DNA of 8,560 nucleotides. Source: Acidimicrobiia bacterium (GTDB taxonomy: Bacteria; Actinomycetota; Acidimicrobiia; IMCC26256; PALSA-555). Positions within the stretch are counted from its first letter, which is position 1, and every line of letters begins with the position of its first letter. Position numbers and translations under genes: made by a program. The stretch spans positions 1-8,560 of the forward strand of contig JAFMJM010000094.1 in NCBI GenBank assembly GCA_017853455.1. The letters are read 5' to 3'. Positions 1 through 6,680 of the stretch are shown piece by piece. The notes under the pieces are model-generated. The model was given only the letters and a program-made list of their open reading frames with translations. It was not told the DNA's origin and searched no databases.

Positions 1-173
1 GAGCGGTTCACGCTCAGGTGCAGACGGTGGAGGAGCCCGGAGCCGCCGAGGGGGAGGAGCTTCCGGACCCGGGCGTTTCGGCGCAGACGGGTGAACGTCG
101 GGGAGGCGTAGGTCCGCGCCAGGAGGTGGTCGAGGGCGGTGGCGGAACGGGGGTGGTCGAGCCCGGTGCTCAT
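1..173 (-). CDS. Unrecognised protein, N-terminal 57 codons only
   Basis: This is the start of a minus-strand gene that leaves the window at base 1. The ATG at 173-171 overlaps the TGA (172-170) of the preceding glycosyltransferase gene in an ATGA junction, which strongly supports both the start and membership of the operon. The visible protein begins MSTGLDHPRSATALDHLLAR and continues into a basic stretch (RLRRNARVRKLL, about residues 33-44) and a leucine-rich stretch (LLPLGGSGLLHRLHL). It has no clear signal peptide and no motif I recognise. From context it could be another glycan- or peptide-modifying enzyme such as a transferase, but the sequence does not show this. The reading frame is open to the edge and shares its neighbours' codon bias. 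I am confident that it is a gene and have no confident function. Confidence 0.72.
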   Translation of the reverse strand, partial: MSTGLDHPRSATALDHLLARTYASPTFTRLRRNARVRKLLPLGGSGLLHRLHLSVNR

Positions 174-2299
174 CGGACGGTCGCCCCCAGTGCGGTGTCC
201 ACGACGGATCGGGCCGTGTCGGGCAGGGGAGCCCGGAGCGTCTCGGCGACGACCGCGAGCGCCGAGCCGACCCGGCTGGCGGTGACGTCGGCGTCGATCA
301 TCGCGGCAGCCAGATCGGCGACGCGAACCAGGAGCGCGTCGACGGCGTCGGCGTCGAGGGCGTGGTGGTGGGTGGTCAGGTCGACGGCGGCGAGGGCCTG
401 GACGACGTCGGTGCCGTAGCCGGCCGCCCGGGGAGCCTCGCCGACCGGACACCCGAGCGGTGCCTCGACCGTCGCGGCCGACCCGGAGTGGGCCGCGACG
501 CGTTGCGCGAGCTCGAAGGCGGCCGATCCGCCGAGCAGCACGCAGAGCCCGCCCGCCCGTTCCAGGACGCTGCGGCGGAACGCGCACTGCACGACGGGCC
601 CGACGAGAGCCAGGTCGAGCGGCGTCGGCGCGGCGACGACCAGGCCGGCGTCGGGCCGGGCAGCCCGGGCCGCGTCGAGTCGACGGAACGCGTCGGGCGC
701 CACCGTCCAGCCGGGGTCGACGACGTGGACCCATCGGCCGCGCGCGGCGGTGATCCCGAGGTTCACGACCGACGGTCGCGGCGGTTGGAACGGGGTGCCC
801 ACGACCCGGACCCGGTGCGGGCCGGCTGCCCGAGCGACCTCGGCGAGGTCGTCCGGGAGTGGGGCGAGGTCGGGGTCACCCGTGGTGACGACCACCACCT
901 CCGACGCGGGGGAGTCGGCGAGGGCGGCGAGCACGTCCGCGACCCGCCAGCCGTTGGCGGCGTCGGCGACCACGACGACGGACCACTCGGGACGGTCGCC
1001 GTCGTCGGTGACTCTGGGAACGGCCGGGACGAACACGCCCTCGGGCGTCACCGGAACCCGGGTGGCGGCGTCCGTCGTCCGGCAGATTCCGAGGCGCACG
1101 AGCTGCTCGGTGCCGGTGTAGCGGACCGAGTGCCCGGGGTCGAAGAAGTCGGGATCGGGGTGCTCGGCGAGGCGGTCGGCGGTGTGCCGGTGGATGCGGG
1201 CGGCGCCGGCGTGCTCACCCCGCTCGGCCTCGGTGGTCATCGCCGCGGCGAAGGCGTGCCCGTACTTCACGTGCAGCAGCCCGCCCCGTCCGCCGATCTC
1301 GGCGGTGGGCCGATCGCACCAGTGGTTGCCGCTCCAGACCCGTTCGCCGGGCCGCGCCCGCTTCAGCGGAACCTTGTCGAGGATGTGCCCACCGAGGCCA
1401 CCGCCGAAGATCCGCGAGCGCACGCCGCCCCAGTAGTTGGTGGTGTTGTGGCGGGGCCCGGCGAACGGCACGCGGGTCCGGTACCAGTCGCCGTCGAACC
1501 ACGGGAACACCTCGAGCGGGTCCTGGCCGGGCGCGCACACGTGCTGAGACTGCGGACCCCGTCCGTAGAGGTCGACCATGATCGCCCGGTACGCCGTGAC
1601 GCCCGCCCGGTCGAGTGCGGCCGTGAGGTCGCGCAGCGGCCGGTGCTCCGAGCCGGGGAACACGAACAGCTCGTCGGCGTCGAGGATCAGCGACCACTGG
1701 TCGGTGAGGTACCGACGCGCCATCAGGTCCCACCAGACGGCGCCACAGTTGGCCGCCCGGTACGACCCGGCCGTTCGCCACAGGACGACGTCGTCGCAGT
1801 CGGCGAGCAGCTCCGCCGAGCCGTCGGTGGAGTCGTTGTCGACGACGAGGAACCGGTCGACGCCGAGCCGACGGTGATGGCGGAGGAACCACTCGAGGCG
1901 CGGCTGTTCGTCGCGCAGCCCGACCAGCGCCACGATCTCGTCGGGCCCGATCACCGTCTCCGTTCGCGCGACCGGGTCGACGCCGTACGCGGCGAAGGCG
2001 GCGTCGAGCCCGCCGAGCGCGACGAGGGCGTCGATGCGACGCGTGTGCACCGCCTCGGCGTGGTCGTGGGTGCCGTGGTCGGGGGAGACGGTGAGCCACG
2101 CGGCGCAGCGCCGCTCGACCGCTGCGAGGTCACCGGTGGCGGTGACGAGGTCGAGGGCCTCGTCGATGACCTCGGGGTCCCAGGGCCGCTGGCCCAGGTA
2201 CTCGTCGTAGTGCCCGAGGGCCCGGTCGGTCTTTCCGAGCCGGGCCAGGGCCCGGGCGAGGCCGAGGGCCTGCTCGGCGGCGGGGGTGGGGGTCGTCAC
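170..2299 (-). CDS. Multidomain glycosyltransferase: TPR-like region, GT2 domain, second degenerate GT2-like domain
   Basis: This is a 709-aa cytosolic-looking enzyme. Residues about 8-105 are alpha-helical, TPR-like repeats (ALARLGKTDRALGHYDEYL). Residues about 120-405 are a GT2 domain of the Glyco_tranf_2_4 / DUF23-like type: RDEQPRLEWFLRHHRRLGVD, then VVDNDSTDG (about 152-160) and the metal-binding DAD of LILDADELF (D207, D209). Residues about 437-630 look like a second GT-A fold (VVVVADAANG, VVNLGITAARGRWVHVVDPGW). There the usual DxD is replaced by DPG (528-530), so it may not be catalytic. I chose the GTG at 2299-2297 because it overlaps the upstream TGA (2298-2296) as GTGA; an in-frame GTG at 2314 would add five residues. 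The gene is a paralogue of its upstream neighbour across the GT2 domain. The sugar and acceptor are unknown. Transfer of a sugar to a glycan or protein is inferred from the family. Confidence 0.88.
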   Translation of the reverse strand: MTTPTPAAEQALGLARALARLGKTDRALGHYDEYLGQRPWDPEVIDEALDLVTATGDLAAVERRCAAWLTVSPDHGTHDHAEAVHTRRIDALVALGGLDAAFAAYGVDPVARTETVIGPDEIVALVGLRDEQPRLEWFLRHHRRLGVDRFLVVDNDSTDGSAELLADCDDVVLWRTAGSYRAANCGAVWWDLMARRYLTDQWSLILDADELFVFPGSEHRPLRDLTAALDRAGVTAYRAIMVDLYGRGPQSQHVCAPGQDPLEVFPWFDGDWYRTRVPFAGPRHNTTNYWGGVRSRIFGGGLGGHILDKVPLKRARPGERVWSGNHWCDRPTAEIGGRGGLLHVKYGHAFAAAMTTEAERGEHAGAARIHRHTADRLAEHPDPDFFDPGHSVRYTGTEQLVRLGICRTTDAATRVPVTPEGVFVPAVPRVTDDGDRPEWSVVVVADAANGWRVADVLAALADSPASEVVVVTTGDPDLAPLPDDLAEVARAAGPHRVRVVGTPFQPPRPSVVNLGITAARGRWVHVVDPGWTVAPDAFRRLDAARAARPDAGLVVAAPTPLDLALVGPVVQCAFRRSVLERAGGLCVLLGGSAAFELAQRVAAHSGSAATVEAPLGCPVGEAPRAAGYGTDVVQALAAVDLTTHHHALDADAVDALLVRVADLAAAMIDADVTASRVGSALAVVAETLRAPLPDTARSVVDTALGATVR

Positions 2300-4371
2300 G
2301 GTGCTCCATCCCACACCGCGTCGAGCGCGGCGGCGAATCGGGCGGGCGCCAGGGCGGCCCGCCGGTCCCGCAGGTGCTCGTGGGCGGCCCGGACCCGACC
2401 CGCGTCACCGAGGAGATCGGCACCGTCGGCGGGCCGCTCGACGTGGAGCGGGTACCCGGGACCGAGCACCTCGACCACGCCCGGGAGGGCCGGCACCGCG
2501 ATCGGGACCGCCCGCCCGAGGCACGTGAGCACGACCGGGTCGGCGTTGGCGTCGATCAGGTCGGCGATCACCACGGCGTCGGCGATCAGGGAGTGGAGCC
2601 GCGCGGGTGGCACGCCACCGAGGTCGGTGGTGGCGCGCAGCGGCGCTGGGTCGACGGGCCAGCCGTCGTGGCGGCGTTGGACCCGGGCGAGGACGGCGGC
2701 GATCCGCTCCGACCGGTCGTCCCAGCAGCGGACCTTGCCGACACCGGGGGCCACGGTCAGGTCGCAGACGGTCGCGAGCCGGGTCATCCACCACCCGGGT
2801 TGCACCATCGTGGGCGCGGCGGCGAACCGCTCGGGGTCGAAGGCGATCGGGTGCTCGACCACCGGGGGGGTCACGACCGTCACCGGAACGCCGGTGCGCT
2901 CGCGGAGGAAGTGGGCGGCCGCGGTGGTGAAGGTGACGAGGCCCCGACACCGGTCGAGTGCGGCCCGGAAGCCCGGACGGTCGACGAGCGCCGTGAGCGC
3001 GAACTCCCGGTAGGGCGGTAGGTGGTCGGGCGCGGTGACGGTTCCGTGGACGAGCCCGACCCAGGGGCCGTCCGGCGGCGCGACCCGGGCCCACGGGCCG
3101 AACGCGGCGTCGACCGACGGCACGACCGTCACACCGGCGGGCGCCGGGAGACCCATGGGATCGAGGTCGGGCGGCGGGGGCGGCCCGGCGACGGTGCGCG
3201 CGACCAGGTCGAGGTCCTCGGGGCGACGCGCGCACGCTTCCGCGAGCGCGCGGTCAGCGGCCCCGGCGTCGCCGCGTCCGTCGTGCACCTCGGCGAGGCG
3301 GAGCAGCGGCGCGACCGTCGTCGGCGCGACGGTGGCGGCCCGCTCCAGCAACGCGACCGCCCGGTCGACGTCGCCGGCCGACCAGCGGTCGGTCGCGTGG
3401 GCCGTCAGTGCCTCGGCGCGGGCGTCGCGCAACGTCGGGTCGGCGACCGGCCCCATGATCCCGAGTTCGACGAGCTGCGCGGTCCCGTCGTAGCGGATCG
3501 ACTCCGTCGGGGAGAACGCCGTCAGGTCGGGATCGAGTGCCAGGGCCTCGGCGTAGCGGTGGTACTCGTCGCCGGGGTGGCGTTGCCCGCGCGCGAGCTC
3601 GTCCCAGGCGAAGTCGGCGAGGGCCGCAGTGAGCTTGAAGTGCAGCACCGCCCCGCGCTCGGCGCCGAGGGGCAGATCGGTCCAGTGCTGGCCCCCGACG
3701 AGGTGGAGGCCGGGGCCGGCGTGCACCAGCGCCACCTTCGACAGGCAGTACTCCCAGGCGTCGCCGCCGAAGAGGCGCCGCCGGACCCCACCGAACACGC
3801 CGACCTGGTTCTGGTACGGGCCGGAGTCGCGCACCTCGAGGTGGCGCCACCGGCGATCGAACCAGTGCGCGACCGCGAGCGGTGACCGGTCGGTGGGCAG
3901 GAAGGTGGCGGCGAGGGGTGCCTGCGCGTAGAGGTCGAGCAGCACAGCGCTGTACGCACGGGCCTCCTCCCCGCGCAAGTGCGCACAGAGGTCGGTGACC
4001 GGGCGGTCCTCCGATCCCGGGTACACGAAGAGCTCGTCGCTGTCGACGATCACGGTCCAGTGGCCCACTCCGTGCTCGCCGAGCAGCACCTCGAAGAACG
4101 CCGCGCCGTAGCGCGCCGAGCGGAAGTCGAGGTCCGACGTCCAGACGTGCACGTCGGGCTGGGCGAGCAACGCGTCGGTCGTGCCGTCGGTCGAGCCGTG
4201 GTCGACGACGAGGAACCGATCCACGCCGAGGGCCCGATGGTGGTCGAGCCACGGGCCGACGCGACCGACCTCGTTGCGCACGATGGTGCAGGCGAGCACG
4301 GCGTCGGGCGCGGGGTCGATCGGCCGCGGGTCGAGGCGCCGGAGCGACCGGGCGACCTCGGCGGTGCTCAC
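2296..4371 (-). CDS. Multidomain glycosyltransferase: GT2 domain, TPR-like region, GT-B-like domain
   Basis: This is a 691-aa protein. Residues about 24-305 form a Glyco_tranf_2_4-type GT2 domain: CTIVRNEVGRVGPWLDHHRA, VVDHGSTDGT (about 55-64) and VIVDSDELFVYPGSE with the DxD at D110/D112. Residues about 315-390 are TPR-like (DVDRAVALLERAATVAPTTV). A proline linker (PPPPP, 397-401) leads into a C-terminal region, about 410-690, that resembles a GT-B fold: VGLVHGTVTAPDHLPPY, VVTPPVV, then DANADPVVLTCLGRAVPIAV near 607-626, where GT4 enzymes carry their nucleotide-sugar motif. The canonical EX7E glutamates are not evident there, so activity of this half is uncertain. The start GTG (4371-4369) overlaps the kinase stop TGA (4370-4368). 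The frame stays open up to 5139, but that extension runs through the kinase gene and is rejected. The end overlaps the next gene by 4 nt. The role is inferred as glycan or glycoconjugate assembly. Confidence 0.88.
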   Translation of the reverse strand: MSTAEVARSLRRLDPRPIDPAPDAVLACTIVRNEVGRVGPWLDHHRALGVDRFLVVDHGSTDGTTDALLAQPDVHVWTSDLDFRSARYGAAFFEVLLGEHGVGHWTVIVDSDELFVYPGSEDRPVTDLCAHLRGEEARAYSAVLLDLYAQAPLAATFLPTDRSPLAVAHWFDRRWRHLEVRDSGPYQNQVGVFGGVRRRLFGGDAWEYCLSKVALVHAGPGLHLVGGQHWTDLPLGAERGAVLHFKLTAALADFAWDELARGQRHPGDEYHRYAEALALDPDLTAFSPTESIRYDGTAQLVELGIMGPVADPTLRDARAEALTAHATDRWSAGDVDRAVALLERAATVAPTTVAPLLRLAEVHDGRGDAGAADRALAEACARRPEDLDLVARTVAGPPPPPDLDPMGLPAPAGVTVVPSVDAAFGPWARVAPPDGPWVGLVHGTVTAPDHLPPYREFALTALVDRPGFRAALDRCRGLVTFTTAAAHFLRERTGVPVTVVTPPVVEHPIAFDPERFAAAPTMVQPGWWMTRLATVCDLTVAPGVGKVRCWDDRSERIAAVLARVQRRHDGWPVDPAPLRATTDLGGVPPARLHSLIADAVVIADLIDANADPVVLTCLGRAVPIAVPALPGVVEVLGPGYPLHVERPADGADLLGDAGRVRAAHEHLRDRRAALAPARFAAALDAVWDGAP

Positions 4372-5453
4372 GGTGCGAGCAGACCCTCGACGAGGGCGGG
4401 CACGGCCGCGGTGTCGGGACCGAGGCGGAGCTCGAAGCAGGGCACCGACCGCACGAGATCTCCCATGGCCCGCAGTGCGCCTCCCCCGGCGCCGGGGAGC
4501 TGGAGCAAGGTGGTGGGGCCGAGCGCGCGCAGCGCAGCGGCCGGGGCCAGGGGCACGAGCGCCGACGGGGCGTCGAGGGAGACCCGCGGCACCACCACCG
4601 CCCGGACCGGGAACGCCGTGACGATCCGGTCGGCGAAGTCGCGGCGGACGTCGATCACCACCTTCTCCGCCCCCGTCCGGTGGGGGTTGGTCACGGCGGA
4701 CTCGAATGCGGGAACCCGGGCCAGGTCGGCCGGTCCGTCGAGCTTCGCCACGGCGTAGAGCGAGTGGGCGGTCGGAGGACCATCGGTGGAGATGAGGCAG
4801 TAGTCGTCGGCGAGGTGCCCGAGTCCGGCCGCGAGGCACAGCAGCGCGGTCGACGACTTGCCCGATCCGCCGGGACCGGCGAGCAGGACGCCGCCGCCGG
4901 GTCGGCCGACCGCCGCGGCGTGGACGCTCTGGAGGCCCCGGTCGGCGAGGGCCCACCCGAAGAGTGACCGGAGCGGTGCGGCCCGTTCGTGGGTGGGCAC
5001 GGCGGTGGCGTCGTCGGTCCACCAGACCCCGACCCCGCGGTCGCGGTCGAAGGTGCTGAGGATCCCCGACCACGGCTCGAACGCGGTCGGGGAGCGTTCG
5101 TTGCTGATGCCGCGCACCTCGTGCCGGGGGGTGAGCCACGCGTGCCAGTCGTGGTCGATGCGGTCGAGCAGGAGCCCGACGAGCGGCGACACCGGCTCAC
5201 CCGACGACACGGCGTCGACGCAGTGGATCGTGACGTCGTCGGTGGTCGGCGCGGCATCGTCGCGGACGTGCTCGAGACAGGGTCCGAGCACGGCGGCGAG
5301 CGTCGGCCCGACGAAGCGGATCCGCACGGTGACGTCGTCGAAGCGGTAACGCCGGTCTTCCACGCCGGCGGCCGCCCCGGCGCGGGCGGCGCCGGCGAGC
5401 ATCAGGTCGACGACGGCGGTGGGCTCGCGGAGCTCAGACCCCGGGGGCAGCAT
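4368..5453 (-). CDS. HprK-like serine kinase, PqqD-associated
   Basis: This is a 361-aa protein with a poorly conserved N-terminal half (about 1-170) and a C-terminal HPr-kinase-like P-loop domain. The visible motifs are SVHAAAV (about 176-182), Walker A GPGGSGKSS (193-201, K199) and LADDYCLI (214-221), whose paired aspartates match the HprK-family metal and catalytic site. Later motifs, including VVVPRVS (286-292), resemble other HprK-related kinases from peptide-modification loci. The classical HPr kinase/phosphorylase N-terminal domain is not recognisable, so this is probably not the carbon-catabolite regulator. Relatives in some lasso-peptide clusters phosphorylate a peptide serine. The ATG at 5453-5451 lies inside the end of the PqqD gene (20-nt overlap) and has no strong Shine-Dalgarno, which suggests translational coupling. 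ATG 5402-5400 is a less likely alternative start. The substrate is unknown; the PqqD-like neighbour is the best candidate partner. Confidence 0.87.
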   Translation of the reverse strand: MLPPGSELREPTAVVDLMLAGAARAGAAAGVEDRRYRFDDVTVRIRFVGPTLAAVLGPCLEHVRDDAAPTTDDVTIHCVDAVSSGEPVSPLVGLLLDRIDHDWHAWLTPRHEVRGISNERSPTAFEPWSGILSTFDRDRGVGVWWTDDATAVPTHERAAPLRSLFGWALADRGLQSVHAAAVGRPGGGVLLAGPGGSGKSSTALLCLAAGLGHLADDYCLISTDGPPTAHSLYAVAKLDGPADLARVPAFESAVTNPHRTGAEKVVIDVRRDFADRIVTAFPVRAVVVPRVSLDAPSALVPLAPAAALRALGPTTLLQLPGAGGGALRAMGDLVRSVPCFELRLGPDTAAVPALVEGLLAP

Positions 5454-5934
5454 GGGGCCAGCCGCGGTCGTCGACCTCGTGGACGGGGTCGAGCAGGAGC
5501 AGGCTCTGCATGTCGTCGAACGCCACGACGTCGACGGCGGCGAAGGGGGCGGGATCGCTGACGGGGGCGAGGAGGCCACGCACCGGGCCGAGGTCGACCG
5601 TCTCGTCGGCGGGTCCGTCGGCCGGGACGAGGAGGCCCTTGCCGGTGAAGGCGGCGACGAGGGCCGCGACGTACTCCTCGATCTCGCCGTCGTCGACGTA
5701 GCGACCGCGGAGGGCCGCGGTCGTCTCGGCGACGCTGACGCCGGCGGCGAGGAGGCGCCAGGCGTCGCAGCCCGCACCCTCGGTGGTGTAGTACGAGCCG
5801 GTCTCGAGGTCGACGATCACGACCTCGTCGTCGACGACGTCGGCCGCCACCCGCCGGGAGGGCACGTCGAACCGGGCTCCGCCGTCGGGGCCGTTCCCCG
5901 CTGCTGCCGTCCCCGTGTCGTGCTCGCCGTTCAC
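5434..5934 (-). CDS. PqqD-like (RRE-type) protein with a conserved-looking C-terminal tail
   Basis: This is a 166-aa protein starting at GTG 5934-5932, with GGGGAG at 5943-5948 eight bases upstream. Residues 1-22 are a flexible Gly/Asp/Ala-rich leader. Residues about 23-103 match the PqqD fold, a small winged-helix peptide-binding domain: a beta hairpin DEVVIVDLETGSYYTTEGAG, a helix CDAWRLLAAGVSVAETTAAL, then DDGEIEEYVAALVAAFTGKG. In PqqD and other RiPP systems this fold binds the leader of a precursor peptide and presents it to the modifying enzyme. PqqD itself is about 90 aa, so the roughly 60-residue tail (104-166) is extra. It ends in an acidic, leucine-rich segment, FDDMQSLLLLDPVHEVDDRG, followed by WPHAAPGV. 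Ser144 in that segment is a conceivable kinase target (inference). The gene overlaps the HprK-like kinase by 20 nt. It is not evidence of PQQ synthesis: no other pqq gene is present. Confidence 0.86.
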   Translation of the reverse strand: MNGEHDTGTAAAGNGPDGGARFDVPSRRVAADVVDDEVVIVDLETGSYYTTEGAGCDAWRLLAAGVSVAETTAALRGRYVDDGEIEEYVAALVAAFTGKGLLVPADGPADETVDLGPVRGLLAPVSDPAPFAAVDVVAFDDMQSLLLLDPVHEVDDRGWPHAAPGV

Positions 5935-5972
5935 CGGTGGTGCTCCCCGTCGATGGATCGTGATGGCGGAGA
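5935..5972 (-). promoter_or_regulatory. Short intergenic spacer with PqqD ribosome binding site
   Basis: This 38-bp gap separates the GT2 stop (TAA, 5975-5973) from the PqqD GTG start. It holds a Shine-Dalgarno GGGGAG on the minus strand (plus-strand 5943-5948), eight bases before the GTG. No hairpin-plus-T-run terminator is visible, which supports read-through from the GT2 gene into the rest of the operon. Confidence 0.6.
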
Positions 5973-6680
5973 TTATCGGGCGGGCGCGTCGGGGAGGCGT
6001 CCCCGGCGGCAGTCGATCACCCGGCGCATCGCCCGGGCGTAGGTTTCGGGCGCGCTGGCGTGCGTCCGGCCCAGGTTGCCGAGGTGGTGGCGGCGGCGGA
6101 GCACGACCTCCGGAACGGTCACGACCCCGAGGTCGGCGTCGAGGATCCGGGCGTACCAGTCGACGAACGCGGTGCCGTCCCGGCGTTCCGGGAACGGGCC
6201 GGTGAGCTCGAACGTCGTCCGGAACGTGACGAGTGTGCCGTTGATGGTTCCGGGAACGGGTCGGTCGCCGTCGGTCGGGACGGGCACGCGGCCGGGTTCG
6301 ATCTCGGGGCTGACGAACTGCACGACGTGCCCGAAGACCGCCACCGGTGCCGGGTCCGCCCGAAGCGCGGCGACCTGGACCTCGACCTTGTGGGGCGTCC
6401 AGAGGTCGTCGTGGTCGAGGAAGGCCAGGACCTCTCCCGACGCAGCGGCGATGCCACGGTTGCGGGCGGCGCTCTCACCCCGGTTCTCCTGGTGCACGAC
6501 CCGGATCCGGTCCCCGAAGCGGGCCAGCACCTCGGTGGAGTCGTCGGTGGAGCCGTCGTCGACGACGACGATCTCGTCGACCGGGTGGGTCTGGGCCATG
6601 ACGCTCTCGATCGCCTCGGCGACGTAGTTGGCACCGTTGAAGACGGGGATGATCGCGGAGACGGTGGGACGTGTCGGCAC
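5973..6680 (-). CDS. GT2 family glycosyltransferase (first gene of the operon)
   Basis: This is a 235-aa single-domain GT-A enzyme with textbook GT2 motifs. TVSAIIPVFNGANYVAEAIE (6-25) opens the nucleotide-binding fold, VVVDDGSTDDST (38-49) contacts the nucleotide, ENRGESAARNRGI (65-77) follows, and LAFLDHDDLW (85-94) carries the metal-binding DxD (D89, D91). The C-terminal third (FVDWYARILDADLGV, then RRRHHLGNLG) resembles the acceptor-side region of enzymes that add sugars to surface glycans. There are no membrane segments, so it is probably cytosolic or peripheral. The start is GTG 6680-6678, with GGGAGG at 6689-6694 eight bases upstream. The frame is open further to 7142, but that part is antisense to the P450 and lacks GT2 residues. 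The gap to the PqqD gene is only 38 bp, so it probably leads the same transcript. Donor and acceptor cannot be read from the sequence. Confidence 0.92.
   Translation of the reverse strand: MPTRPTVSAIIPVFNGANYVAEAIESVMAQTHPVDEIVVVDDGSTDDSTEVLARFGDRIRVVHQENRGESAARNRGIAAASGEVLAFLDHDDLWTPHKVEVQVAALRADPAPVAVFGHVVQFVSPEIEPGRVPVPTDGDRPVPGTINGTLVTFRTTFELTGPFPERRDGTAFVDWYARILDADLGVVTVPEVVLRRRHHLGNLGRTHASAPETYARAMRRVIDCRRGRLPDAPAR

Noticed and set aside
2864..2870. Run of seven G as a slippage or frameshift site
   Set aside because: The frame continues normally through it with family-like sequence on both sides (VVTPPVV), so there is no sign of a frameshift.
362..3013. Long plus-strand open frame of 883 codons
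   Set aside because: It is antisense to both large glycosyltransferase genes, crosses their junction, and its translation is low-complexity Gly/Arg/Val/Asp with no motif. Long antisense frames are expected in such GC-rich DNA.
4372..5139. N-terminal extension of the 691-aa glycosyltransferase frame
   Set aside because: It lies wholly over the HprK-like kinase in another frame, its translation is Arg/Pro-rich noise, and the GTGA junction gives a better start.
5454..5777. Extension of the kinase frame upstream of its ATG
   Set aside because: It overlaps the PqqD gene out of frame and translates to Ser/Pro/Arg-rich sequence. The family-like sequence begins after 5453.
5434..5934. A PQQ cofactor biosynthesis gene (pqqD)
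   Set aside because: Only the fold is shared. No pqqA, B, C or E is present, and the kinase and glycosyltransferase neighbours indicate another use of the domain.
6546..6577. GTC/GAC-rich stretch resembling a simple repeat
   Set aside because: It simply encodes the conserved VVVDDGSTDDS motif of the GT2 enzyme with GC-rich codons.
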